From positions 1,674,001 through 1,738,000 of the forward strand of contig NZ_CP188258.1 of the NCBI RefSeq assembly GCF_049994905.1: a DNA stretch of 64,000 bases, written 5' to 3'. The translations under genes and the position numbers were made by a program. This DNA comes from Diaminobutyricibacter sp049994905. Its GTDB lineage: Bacteria; Actinomycetota; Actinomycetes; Actinomycetales; Microbacteriaceae. Below the pieces are notes generated by a model. The model had not been told where the DNA came from. It saw only the letters and a list, made by a program, of their open reading frames with translations, and searched no databases. Positions 25,226-33,014 of this stretch are shown here, in pieces. Within the stretch, counting starts at the first letter, position 1. Every line of letters starts with the position of its first letter.

Positions 25226-26422
25226 ATGCTGGTCGACAACGGACAACGCTCGCCGCTGGGTGACACGGGCCCCATCGCACTGGATCGCGGGATGGCTCCA
25301 GGCCGGGCCCTCCGCCCCAGGACCAAGGTGCTCCCGGAGCACGCGCGGACTCACAACCGATCGCTGGTGCTCCAGACTCTGTACCGGGCGGGGCAGGTGA
25401 GCCGCGCCGACATCGCTCGCGAGACCGGTCTCACCCGCGTGACGATCTCAGACCTGGTGGCCGGCCTGATCGCGGAAGGACTGGTCGTCGAACTCGGCCA
25501 GCGAGACGACGCCCGACCGGGCAAACCCGCGGTCCTCCTCGACATGAACCGGGCCGCGACGCAGATCATCGGAGTCGACCTGAGCGAGCACTCGGTGTTC
25601 CGCGGTGCCGTGCTCGACATCGACGGGGTGATCCTCGCCAGCGCCGAAATACCCCTCGCGACGAGTCGGGGCGACGAGGCGACAGCCAAGGTGCTCGATC
25701 TGGTCGACCGGCTCGTGGCGCAGGCGACCGCGCCGGTGCTGGGCATCGGCATCGGGTCGCCCGGTATCGTCGACCCCAGCGGGGTGGTGATCGCCGCGCC
25801 CAACCTCGGCTGGTCAGACCTCGAACTCCAGCGCATCGTCGGGGAACGCACCTCGCTGCCGGTGTTCGTCGCCAACGATGCCAACGTCGCGGTGCTCGCC
25901 GAACACGGATTCGGTAACGCTGACGGCGACATGATGCTCGTCAAGGTGGGACACGGTGTCGGCTCGGGCCTGCTCGTTGCAGGGGCTCTCGTGTTCGGCA
26001 GCCGTTTCGCCGCGGGCGAGATCGGCCAGGTCATGGTCGGGACCGACGATGGCGCCGAGGCACCGTACGACCGCGAGAAATGCCTCGAGGCGTGGTTGGC
26101 CGTGCCCCGGCTCGAGTCCCGCGTCGCCGCTGCGGCCATCGCGGGGGAGCCGGTCGCGCCGGTGCTCCGCGAAGCCGGGCAGCGACTCGGGGTCGCGCTT
26201 GCCCCGATCATCGGTGCACTGAACCTCTCCGAGGTGGTACTGAGTGGGCCGACCGAACTCCTCGACGGACCGCTGATCGACGCGGTCGGCGAGACGATCC
26301 GAAATCGTACGATGGCAGGATTCCACTCCGATGCGACGATCAGGATGACCGGCCTGGGCCGCGACATCGTGGTGCGAGGATCGGCGGTCATGGTCCTCTC
26401 CGGCCAGCTCGGAGTCTCCTGA
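25226..26422 (+). CDS. ROK family transcriptional regulator (zinc-motif-less)
   Basis: 398 residues from ATG 25226; a TTG at 25205 or an ATG at 25292 are other possible starts, and none has a good ribosome binding site. An N-terminal winged helix (about residues 45-100: RSLVLQTLYRAGQVSRADIA, then GLTRVTISDLV) precedes a ROK sugar-kinase-like domain with VFVANDANVAVLAEHGFG. The usual CxCGxxGCxE zinc motif is missing; the corresponding stretch reads YDREKCLEAWLA. It probably senses a sugar or sugar derivative. The next gene starts within its stop codon. Confidence 0.85.
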   Translation: MLVDNGQRSPLGDTGPIALDRGMAPGRALRPRTKVLPEHARTHNRSLVLQTLYRAGQVSRADIARETGLTRVTISDLVAGLIAEGLVVELGQRDDARPGKPAVLLDMNRAATQIIGVDLSEHSVFRGAVLDIDGVILASAEIPLATSRGDEATAKVLDLVDRLVAQATAPVLGIGIGSPGIVDPSGVVIAAPNLGWSDLELQRIVGERTSLPVFVANDANVAVLAEHGFGNADGDMMLVKVGHGVGSGLLVAGALVFGSRFAAGEIGQVMVGTDDGAEAPYDREKCLEAWLAVPRLESRVAAAAIAGEPVAPVLREAGQRLGVALAPIIGALNLSEVVLSGPTELLDGPLIDAVGETIRNRTMAGFHSDATIRMTGLGRDIVVRGSAVMVLSGQLGVS

Positions 26423-26952
26423 TGACCATGGTCGTCGGCGTTCCGGAGCAGCGCGTCCAGCCGGAGTGGTTCCCGGCCCGCAGCGACCGTCGGCCCGACC
26501 CGGCCCGGTCGTTCGCGTACACGCCCGAAGCGAGACGGCTGTTCACGTCATTCCGGGGCAGGAGCACGATCGTCCGTCTCGAATCGGTCGACAACGATGT
26601 TCTCGGTGTGCCGCGGTGGGTGCCGTTCGCCGAGGTGTGGGCGGGCACGGGCGCTCGGATGGCGCGGCAATGGCTCGACAACCCGGTGATCCAGATTGCC
26701 GAGGGCGATGACCCGCGGCTGGTGCTCGCGACAGGAACGCCCGTCATACTGTTCGGCGTGGACAACCACCGGCACGAATACGCGCGGGCGGTGATCGATC
26801 ACCTCCGTTCGACCTGCCGGACTGTACTCGTCGTCGATATGGGCACCACCCTGCACGACCTCGCCTACGCCGACATCGCGACGTTCGGCTACGACCAGGA
26901 GCACGGAGCCGCACTCGTCGACCTCCTTGCGGGCGACCCGCTCGCCGCCTGA
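26422..26952 (+). CDS. Isolated domain resembling the C-terminal domain of GH3 glycosidases
   Basis: 176 residues; ATG 26422 overlaps the ROK stop by 1 nt (a second ATG at 26428 is possible). The pattern PVILFGVDNHRHEYARAVID then VLVVDMG and YADIATFGYDQEHGAALVDLL resembles the Rossmann-like C-terminal domain of beta-N-acetylhexosaminidase-type GH3 enzymes. There is no catalytic TIM barrel: the gene upstream is the regulator. Either this is a remnant of a lost sugar-utilisation gene or a domain reused as a sensor or partner of the regulator. The assignment is by weak similarity only. Confidence 0.55.
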   Translation: MTMVVGVPEQRVQPEWFPARSDRRPDPARSFAYTPEARRLFTSFRGRSTIVRLESVDNDVLGVPRWVPFAEVWAGTGARMARQWLDNPVIQIAEGDDPRLVLATGTPVILFGVDNHRHEYARAVIDHLRSTCRTVLVVDMGTTLHDLAYADIATFGYDQEHGAALVDLLAGDPLAA

Positions 26953-26988
26953 TCCCGGCTCACTTGCGGTGCGCCGGCCCCAACCGCG

Positions 26989-28128
26989 TCACAGGGACCA
27001 CGAGATGCCCAGCGAGCTGTGCAGGGCGTGCTGCGCTGCGCCGCGGAACGGTTGGGTGGAGCCGGTCCTGGCATAGCGGAAACTGAGGGGCATGGCGGCA
27101 CGCACGGTGTGGCGGGCTGCCTCGGCGCGCACGTGCCCGATGAACTCGTCGCCGAGCCGGGGTGATGCTCCGCCGAGCACGACGTTCGGCACGTCGAGAG
27201 CGGCACCGACGAGAAGCAGCGCGCGCGCCAGCACCTTTGCGCCGAACGCGATCCTCTCGCGCGAATCGGGACGTTCGGCCAGCGCCGCGAGGTCGACCGA
27301 CTCGAGGTCGGCACCGTGCGGCAGGCCGAGCAGCGACGTCACCGAGACGACCTCCTCGAGGCAGCCTCGGTTTCCGCACGCGCAGGCCGGAGCATCCGGA
27401 CCGAAGAGAACGGGAACGTGCCCGATCTCGCCTGCCCGATGGGCGGCGCCGCGCAGCAGGGCGCCGTCGACGATGAAGGCGGCCCCCACTCCTGTACTGA
27501 GGGACACGAACATCTGGTTCGCACCGAACTGGTCGGAATTCGAGTAGTCGGCCAGGGCCTCGGCATCGGCATCGTTGACGAGGTGGACGGGGGCGTCGGC
27601 GATGCCCGCCAGCGCATCCGCGAGGTTGACGTCCGTCCACTTCAGCTGGACGCTCTCCCGGATCAACGGCCCGTCGGCGATGCCGGGGACCTGGATGCCG
27701 ATCGCGACAACGCGGGCCTGCGTTGCCGCGACGAGTTTTCGCACGACCAGCTGGACATCCGCGATCTCTCCGGCCGAGACCGGGCGCTGCGTGACGGTCA
27801 GTACCTCGTCGCCGAGCAGGTTGACGACCGCACCGCGAACAAGACCGGGCTGCACGATCACAGAGAGGAGTACGTGCCGTTCCGCGTCGATCTGCAGTGT
27901 CGTGGCCCGCTTGCCGCCGGTGCTCTCGGCCCGCTGGCCCTCGATGACCAGGCCTTCCGCGATCAGCCCGTTGAGCAGGGAAGAGACGGTGGCCGACGTC
28001 AGCCCCGTGCGACGTGCGATGCTGGCTCGCGTCGCCGATCCCTTGCCCGACAACACGAGCTGCAGGGCGTTCGTGAGATTGCGCTCGCGAACGGCGGCCT
28101 GTGTCGCCTTGCCGTGATCTTCTGCCAC
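26989..28128 (-). CDS. ROK family transcriptional regulator
   Basis: 379 residues from GTG 28128, preceded by GAGGAG. The N-terminal winged helix (about 15-75, SIARRTGLTSATVSSLLNGL) is followed by a ROK domain. The zinc motif CACGNRGCLEE is intact (about residues 248-258) and VHLVNDADAEALADYS corresponds to the sugar-binding region. It is convergent with the GH3-like domain gene and presumably controls carbohydrate genes. No transporter or catabolic gene is adjacent, so the target is unknown. Confidence 0.88.
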   Translation of the reverse strand: MAEDHGKATQAAVRERNLTNALQLVLSGKGSATRASIARRTGLTSATVSSLLNGLIAEGLVIEGQRAESTGGKRATTLQIDAERHVLLSVIVQPGLVRGAVVNLLGDEVLTVTQRPVSAGEIADVQLVVRKLVAATQARVVAIGIQVPGIADGPLIRESVQLKWTDVNLADALAGIADAPVHLVNDADAEALADYSNSDQFGANQMFVSLSTGVGAAFIVDGALLRGAAHRAGEIGHVPVLFGPDAPACACGNRGCLEEVVSVTSLLGLPHGADLESVDLAALAERPDSRERIAFGAKVLARALLLVGAALDVPNVVLGGASPRLGDEFIGHVRAEAARHTVRAAMPLSFRYARTGSTQPFRGAAQHALHSSLGISWSL

Positions 28129-28239
28129 GTATCCGCTCCTCGATGGGGTGTCGCCCCCGCATCCGACCCTAGCGAATCACGAATCGTTTCTCGGTCGGGC
28201 CGGCCCGGACACGCGGCGTGGACGGCGGAGGGAGCGCGT

Positions 28240-28273
28240 AAAAAGTCCGCGGGATCGGTGAACGATCCCGCGG
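28240..28273 (-). terminator. Intrinsic terminator of the SHOCT-protein gene
   Basis: A perfect 10-bp stem CCGCGGGATC (28247-28256) / GATCCCGCGG (28264-28273) with a 7-nt loop. On the minus strand it is followed by a run of five T (AAAAA at 28240-28244 on the plus strand), a classical rho-independent layout 14 bp after the stop at 28288. Confidence 0.85.
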
Positions 28274-28287
28274 CCTTGGTTGAGGCG

Positions 28288-28689
28288 TTATGCGCCCGGG
28301 TGTGCCAGCGCGCGCGACTTCAGGTGGTCGAATTCCGCCTGGGTGATCGTGCCGGCATCGAGAAGTGCTTTCGCCTTCGCAATCTCATCCGCAGGCGAGC
28401 TGGAGCCCGAGACCTGCTGGATGTAGGTGTCCGTCGCCGCCTGGACCTCGCGGGCCTCTTTCTGGCTGCGCTGGGCCATGCCGGCGCCGCGCGCGATCAG
28501 GTAGATCAGCGCGGTCAGGAACGGGACGAAGACCAGGAAGATGATCCAGACCGCCTTCCACCATCCGTTCAGCTTGTGGTCGCGGAACAGGTCTCCGATG
28601 ATCGCGAAGAGTGCGAACAGGTACGCGATGAACGCGAAACTCCAGAAGAAGATCCAGATGATGTTCCAGAAGTTATTCCAAAAGTCCAT
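28288..28689 (-). CDS. SHOCT domain membrane protein
   Basis: 133 residues from ATG 28689, with AGAAAGGGG upstream; a longer in-frame extension to 28767 is not supported. The N-terminal part is aromatic and has two membrane helices (about 5-28 and 40-66) of the PLD-nuclease N-terminal type. A charged linker follows, and the C-terminal SHOCT motif (about 104-130) reads IAKAKALLDAGTITQAEFDH. SHOCT domains are short oligomerisation or targeting modules. The role is unknown; homologues are often stress-related envelope proteins. Confidence 0.82.
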   Translation of the reverse strand: MDFWNNFWNIIWIFFWSFAFIAYLFALFAIIGDLFRDHKLNGWWKAVWIIFLVFVPFLTALIYLIARGAGMAQRSQKEAREVQAATDTYIQQVSGSSSPADEIAKAKALLDAGTITQAEFDHLKSRALAHPGA

Positions 28690-28887
28690 GTTTCGTGTGC
28701 CCCTTTCTGGTGGGACGCCATGCCCCAGTTCAGAATCTAGCGGGCAAGCGCACGCGACGGCCAGCATTCGATGTTCATGGCTCTTTCGTCGGGGTCCGTG
28801 GGGTCACCTACCGAAGATCGGAGGTCACTCCGATGCGCAGGAGCGCCGGGGGGACGAGGCTCTGGAATGCACCACCAGGGAGGAACC

Positions 28888-29460
28888 ATGAAAGGAACAA
28901 CGGCCGAATCGGCCCCATCGACGACCCTGGGGAGCCTGCCCCCGTGGGCTCTGACGGGCGCGATCATCCTGGTCGTGGTCGTCGTCGGCGTACTGCTCGT
29001 CGTCAACGGCTGGCCGCGCGCCGCCACCGCCTCGAGCAGTGCCGACCGGAGTGTGGTCCGCAGCTGGATCGCTGTGAGCCTCGTCGTCGGTCTGCTCGTG
29101 CTGACGGCCGCTGAGATCGCCGGCAACAATGCGACGACGACCAGCGCTCTGATCGGCGGCCTGACCGCCTCGGTCGGAAGCGCGATCGCGTACTACTTCT
29201 CGACGAAGGCGTCCGAGCAGGCACAGGAGAAACTGACCACGGCGGCAGGCGGGTCGGGCGGCGGCTCGATCGTCGTGCCCGACCTCATGGGAAAGTCGGT
29301 CACCGACGCGCTCCTCGCACTGGGCAGCCTCGAGCTCCGGCTCGTCGTCGACCCGACCGCGATCACCCAGGGAACGCTGGGCAATATCGTGAGTCAGGTG
29401 CCGTCACCGGGGCCGTCGACGGTGAAGGACAAGACCGTCACCGTCACTCTCGGTTCGTGA
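28888..29460 (+). CDS. Membrane protein with one PASTA domain
   Basis: 190 residues from ATG 28888, preceded by AGGGAGGAA (28878-28886). Three hydrophobic segments occur at about residues 20-40, 58-78 and 85-102; a Gly-rich linker then leads to one PASTA domain (about residues 125-190, VPDLMGKSVTDALLALG and SQVPSPG). PASTA domains usually bind muropeptides or beta-lactams and occur at the end of Ser/Thr kinases and PBPs; here the domain is on a small non-kinase membrane protein. Its 3' end overlaps the Nudix gene by 17 bp. Confidence 0.8.
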   Translation: MKGTTAESAPSTTLGSLPPWALTGAIILVVVVVGVLLVVNGWPRAATASSSADRSVVRSWIAVSLVVGLLVLTAAEIAGNNATTTSALIGGLTASVGSAIAYYFSTKASEQAQEKLTTAAGGSGGGSIVVPDLMGKSVTDALLALGSLELRLVVDPTAITQGTLGNIVSQVPSPGPSTVKDKTVTVTLGS

Positions 29461-30109
29461 CCGGTGCGAACGGTCCGCTGAGTGCAGCCCACTGGAGCAG
29501 CATGATCGTCTTCGCGTCCACGATGGCGTCGCCGATCGCCGTGAGGGCCGCGTCGAAGGACAGCTCGACGACCTCGATGTCCTCGCCCTCGTCAGCGATG
29601 CCGCCGCCGGCCGAGAGACGCTCGGATGCGCGGTACGGCGCGGCATAGAAGTGCAGCTTCTCCGTGACGGATCCGGGACTCATGTATACGTCGAAGACAT
29701 GCTCCGGATCGCCGATGTCGTATCCCGTTTCCTCGACCGCCTCGCGCCTGATCGCGGTCTCGGGGTCATCATCGTCCAGGAGGCCGGCCGCCGTCTCGAG
29801 CAGCATGCCGTCCGGATGGTCGTTGACGTATGCGGGATACCGGAACTGGCGGGTCAACAGGACAGTGCGTCGCTCGGGATCGTAGAGCAGCACAGTCGCG
29901 CCGTTTCCGCGGTCGTATGTCTCGCGCCGTTCCGTCGACCAGTGGCCGTCTGCATGCTGATATTCGATGGTCGAGGTCCTGAGGATGTGCCAGTCGGAGG
30001 CGAGGAGCCGGACATCCGTGACGACGACGCGGGGATTGCGGTCGAGATCGAGGCCCGTGCGATCCAGGTGCATGCGGCCCCGATCATCCGGTTCGTCGAC
30101 TCCGTTCAT
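29444..30109 (-). CDS. Nudix hydrolase, NudK/YffH (GDP-mannose or ADP-ribose pyrophosphatase) type
   Basis: 221 residues from ATG 30109. It is expected to hydrolyse a nucleoside-diphosphate sugar. It contains YDRGNGATVLLYDPERRTV typical of the YffH/AdpP group, then a Nudix box LETAAGLLDDDDPETAIRRE and AVEETGYDIG (about residues 108-138), and the SPGSVTEKLHFY motif diagnostic for this group. The exact substrate cannot be read from sequence. Convergent with the PASTA gene. Confidence 0.87.
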   Translation of the reverse strand: MNGVDEPDDRGRMHLDRTGLDLDRNPRVVVTDVRLLASDWHILRTSTIEYQHADGHWSTERRETYDRGNGATVLLYDPERRTVLLTRQFRYPAYVNDHPDGMLLETAAGLLDDDDPETAIRREAVEETGYDIGDPEHVFDVYMSPGSVTEKLHFYAAPYRASERLSAGGGIADEGEDIEVVELSFDAALTAIGDAIVDAKTIMLLQWAALSGPFAPVTNRE

Positions 30110-30223
30110 TCTGGGATCCCTTCGATCGTCAGTGCGACGATACGCCGCGGTTGCCGGCCCCGTGCTACGACGCGTCCTCCGCGGGTGATTCTGAGAATCC
30201 GAGGGAAATTCAGAAGAGGGGGG

Positions 30224-30252
30224 TTAACCTGCCGCATTTGCGCGCCTACACT
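30224..30252 (+). promoter_or_regulatory. Candidate promoter of the rodlin-like gene
   Basis: TTAACC (30224-30229) and TACACT (30247-30252) are separated by 17 bp, a good sigma-A-type spacing, about 43 bp before the ATG at 30296. The ribosome binding site AAAGGAG is at 30281-30287. Confidence 0.5.
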
Positions 30253-30295
30253 CCCGCGGATAACTGCAGGACACCAACCGAAAGGAGAATGAGAA

Positions 30296-30592
30296 ATGAA
30301 CATCGCCAAGAAGGCCATCGCTGGGGGAGTACTTGCGGGCGGGCTGCTGTTTGCTGGAATGGCGGCGCCCGCGAATGCGGCGCCGGTCGTGCAGGGCGGT
30401 CTCGTCAACGTGGGTATCGGTGACGTCAACGTCCTCAACAACGCACACATCGGCATTGTGGCGCAAGTCGTGGCGCAGGTTTGCGGCGTCAACGTCGGCC
30501 CGGTTGCCGTCCTCGCGACCCAGGTGACCCACTCGGGTCTGCCGGTCACTGTCTGCACGTCGAACGGCCTACCTGTGACGATCAGTCAGTAG
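30296..30592 (+). CDS. Small secreted rodlin-like protein
   Basis: 98 residues from ATG 30296, with AAAGGAG 8 nt upstream. A clear Sec signal peptide (residues 1-28, ending ANA before APVV) leaves a mature peptide of about 70 residues. It is very low in charge and rich in Val, Gly and Asn. The repeated pattern GLVNVGIGDVNVLNN and hydrophobic AQVVAQVCGVNVGPVAVLA resemble rodlin- or chaplin-neighbour small surface proteins of actinobacteria. Two Cys (63 and 87) may form a disulfide. It may coat the cell surface or form fibrils; the homology is by pattern only. Confidence 0.7.
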   Translation: MNIAKKAIAGGVLAGGLLFAGMAAPANAAPVVQGGLVNVGIGDVNVLNNAHIGIVAQVVAQVCGVNVGPVAVLATQVTHSGLPVTVCTSNGLPVTISQ

Positions 30593-30603
30593 CGCACGCT
30601 TGT

Positions 30604-30638
30604 GGAACCCCGCGCCGATCCCGGTGCGGGGTTCCTTT
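30604..30638 (+). terminator. Intrinsic terminator of the rodlin-like gene
   Basis: 10-bp stem GGAACCCCGC (30604-30613) / GCGGGGTTCC (30626-30635) followed by TTTGT, starting 12 bp after the stop codon. Confidence 0.85.
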
Positions 30639-30705
30639 GTGCCGCGCGAACCACAGAGTTGGCCGCTTATAGGCAAAAACGTGTGGATGGGACGCCCCTC
30701 CACGG

Positions 30706-30750
30706 CAGAAGCCGCTTCCGGATTTCTCCGGAAACGGCTTCTGTTTGTGC
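30706..30750. terminator. Second hairpin between the rodlin-like gene and tRNA-fMet
   Basis: CAGAAGCCG-C-TTCCGG (30706-30721) pairs with CCGGAA-A-CGGCTTCTG (30728-30743), giving a 15-bp stem with one mismatch and a 6-nt loop, followed on the plus strand by TTTGTGCTTT. It lies just downstream of the tRNA on the minus strand and may act in both directions. Confidence 0.65.
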
Positions 30751-30757
30751 TTTCGCA

Positions 30758-30834
30758 TGGTTGCGGGGACAGGATTTGAACCTGCGACCTCTGGGTTATG
30801 AGCCCAGCGAGCTACCGAACTGCTCCACCCCGCG
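30758..30834 (-). tRNA. Initiator tRNA-fMet (CAU)
   Basis: 77 nt including an encoded CCA (30758-30760). The acceptor arm CGCGGGG/CCCCGC carries the unpaired first base C opposite A72, and the anticodon stem has three consecutive G:C pairs (GGG/CCC around CTCATAA). Both are hallmarks of initiator tRNA. The T-loop GGTTCAAATCC is normal. Confidence 0.97.
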
Positions 30835-30951
30835 GCACAAGAATTTACTCTAGCACGTCAGGGCGAGCTCTCCGAACCGGCGGCAGTACCGGCTCGGCCG
30901 GAGTGGAATATCGCGTACCGGCCCATAGAGTTGAACAAAGAGGGGGAGCCG

Positions 30952-32019
30952 ATGGCGAAGGCGATGCAGAAGTACCGGGTCTGCGTGATCGAAGATGATC
31001 CCGATGTCGCGCTGTACATGAAGACCGTGCTCGAGAAACGCGCCGACGCCGTCGTCCTGGCCATCACGAATCCGGCGATCGCCCTCCACAGCATTGCGGA
31101 CTTCGAACCCGACATGGTCATCACAGACATCGAGATGCCGGGGATCAGCGGGCTGGACCTGCTCAAGGAACTCCGCGTGTCGTATCCGGGCATGCCCGTC
31201 GTCGTAATGACGGCCCACGTTTCGATCGAGTACGCCGTCTCAGCGTTGCGGGCCCAGGCCGATGAATTCCTGACCAAGCCCGTCTCTTCCGCCGATCTCG
31301 TCTCGATCGTGACCCGGCTGGCCTCCAAAGGACGTCTCACCAAGACGGCCCAGGAGCCGCAGGTGGTCCTGGCCGTCGGTGCGCATCCTGACGATGTGGA
31401 GATCGGCGTCGGCGGGATCCTCGCGGCCCATCGCGCAGCCGGCAACCGTGTCGTCATCCTGACGCTTTCGCGCGGCGCACGGGGCGGGGATGCCGACGAC
31501 CGCCAGGACGAGTCGCTGGCGGCCGCCGAACTGCTGGGCGCCCGCCTCTTCATGGAGGACCTCGAGGACACGCAGATCTCGGCGGCCGACCCGACCGTCG
31601 GCATCATCGAGCGCATCGTGGCCGAGGTGCGGCCCGACATCGTCTACACCCACAGTGCCCACGAACGCCACCAGGACCATCGGGCCGTCCATGCTGCGAC
31701 GCTGGTCGCCACCCGTTCGGTGCGTACGGTCTGCTGTTACCAGAGTCCGTCGGCGACCATCGACTTCCGTCCGACCCGTTTCGTGCCGATCGACGGTTTC
31801 ACCGAAGCGAAATTGGCGCTCATCCGCTGCTTCCAGTCGCAGACCGAGGTGCGTGCGTATCTCGAACCCGACTTCGTGCTGGCGACCGCCCGCTACTGGT
31901 CGCGGTTCGGCGGCGGCACGAGCTGTGAACCCCTCGAGGTGATCAAGGATACGGCCGACATCTCCGTGCCTGCGTCATCGGTCCCTGCCAGTGACCGGCT
32001 GAAAGGTGAGCGTCCATGA
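30952..32019 (+). CDS. Receiver domain fused to PIG-L/LmbE-type deacetylase
   Basis: 355 residues from ATG 30952, with AGGGGGAG at 30941-30948. Residues 8-125 form a complete response-regulator receiver: acidic pair E14/D15/D16, phospho-acceptor D59 in ITDIEMPG, MTAH switch Thr and TKP Lys. Residues about 138-320 form a PIG-L zinc deacetylase with AHPDDVE at 144-150 and HQDHRAVH at 240-247 as metal ligands. PIG-L enzymes remove acetyl groups from GlcNAc-containing small molecules (MshB, BshB, GPI). The fusion suggests deacetylase activity switched by phosphorylation. It is the first gene of an eight-gene cluster containing a histidine kinase; its stop overlaps the next start by 4 bp. Confidence 0.9.
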   Translation: MAKAMQKYRVCVIEDDPDVALYMKTVLEKRADAVVLAITNPAIALHSIADFEPDMVITDIEMPGISGLDLLKELRVSYPGMPVVVMTAHVSIEYAVSALRAQADEFLTKPVSSADLVSIVTRLASKGRLTKTAQEPQVVLAVGAHPDDVEIGVGGILAAHRAAGNRVVILTLSRGARGGDADDRQDESLAAAELLGARLFMEDLEDTQISAADPTVGIIERIVAEVRPDIVYTHSAHERHQDHRAVHAATLVATRSVRTVCCYQSPSATIDFRPTRFVPIDGFTEAKLALIRCFQSQTEVRAYLEPDFVLATARYWSRFGGGTSCEPLEVIKDTADISVPASSVPASDRLKGERP

Positions 32020-33014
32020 CACGTGTTCTCGTGACCGGCGTCGGGGGGCCGGCCGGCGTCGCCGTGCTTCGGTCCCTGCTGAAGCGCGAAGACGTCGACG
32101 TCTTCGCCGCCGACATGGACGGCTGGGCGAGCGGGCTCTACCTGGTCGGCGCCGATCGCCGCCGGATCGTGCCCGCCGGGCGTTCCGCCGGATTCGTCGA
32201 TCACGTCATCGAACAGTGCAGGGCAGACGGGATCGACGTGCTGTTCTCGACCGTCGACGTCGAGCTGCCCGGGCTGGCTGTGCGACGGGATGACCTGCTC
32301 GCCGTGGGCACGCGCCTCGCGGCTCCCAGCCTGGTGACCCTCGCCGTCTGCCTCGACAAGTACCTGCTCGCCGAGCGGTGCAGCGCAAGCGTCACCGTTC
32401 CCACGACGCGGCTTCTCAACGGCGAGGGGCGCGACCACGACTGGAGCTTTCCGGTGATCGTCAAGCCGCGCAGCGGCGCCGGTTCGCGGGGGGTACGCCT
32501 GGTCGAGGACCGCGCGGCGCTCGAAGCGCTCGGTGACGACGAGAGCAATATCATCCAGGAGCACCTTCCCGGTGACGAGTTCTCGGTCGACGTCCTCGCA
32601 GGCCTCGACGGCTCGGTCATCGCAGCGGTTCCCCGTTCGCGGGAACGCGTCGACTCCGGCGTCTCCATCGCGGGACGCACCGTGCGGCGGGCTGAGCTCT
32701 CCGACACGGCCGCAGCGGTCGCTCGCGCCATCGGGCTGTCCGGTGTCGCCAACGTGCAGCTGAGGTACAGCTCCTCCGGGGTCCCGGCGCTCCTGGAGGT
32801 GAACCCGCGTTTCCCGGGGGCGATGCCTCTCACGATCGCGTCGGGGGTCGACATGCCGTCCCTTCTGCACGACCTGGTGATCGGACGCGACGTTCCGGAG
32901 ACCGTCGACTTCGTCGAACTGGCCAACGTGCGGTTCCTCGAAGACGTGTTCCTCGATCCCGCAGATGTACTCGTCTCCGAGAATGCGGCGCACTCAGACG
33001 GGCCGGGTGAGTAG
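32016..33014 (+). CDS. ATP-grasp ligase, carbamoyl-phosphate-synthase-like
   Basis: 332 residues. An N-terminal Rossmann-like preATP-grasp domain (TRVLVTGVGGPAGVAVLRSL, with VLFSTVDVELP) is followed by the ATP-grasp core (about 115-290): FPVIVKPRSGAGSRGV nucleotide loop, IIQEHLPGDEFSVDVL and LEVNPRFPGAMP with metal-binding Glu/Asn. Such enzymes couple ATP to form a carboxylate-amine or similar bond; the substrate is unknown. ATGA overlap with the REC-deacetylase and 1-nt overlap with the PHP gene show a single transcript. Confidence 0.87.
   Translation: MTRVLVTGVGGPAGVAVLRSLLKREDVDVFAADMDGWASGLYLVGADRRRIVPAGRSAGFVDHVIEQCRADGIDVLFSTVDVELPGLAVRRDDLLAVGTRLAAPSLVTLAVCLDKYLLAERCSASVTVPTTRLLNGEGRDHDWSFPVIVKPRSGAGSRGVRLVEDRAALEALGDDESNIIQEHLPGDEFSVDVLAGLDGSVIAAVPRSRERVDSGVSIAGRTVRRAELSDTAAAVARAIGLSGVANVQLRYSSSGVPALLEVNPRFPGAMPLTIASGVDMPSLLHDLVIGRDVPETVDFVELANVRFLEDVFLDPADVLVSENAAHSDGPGE

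Noticed and set aside
25000..31000. Genomic island or prophage around the ROK genes and tRNA-fMet
   Set aside because: No integrase, transposase, phage gene or attachment-site duplication of the tRNA 3' end was seen; GC content and codon use match the neighbours.
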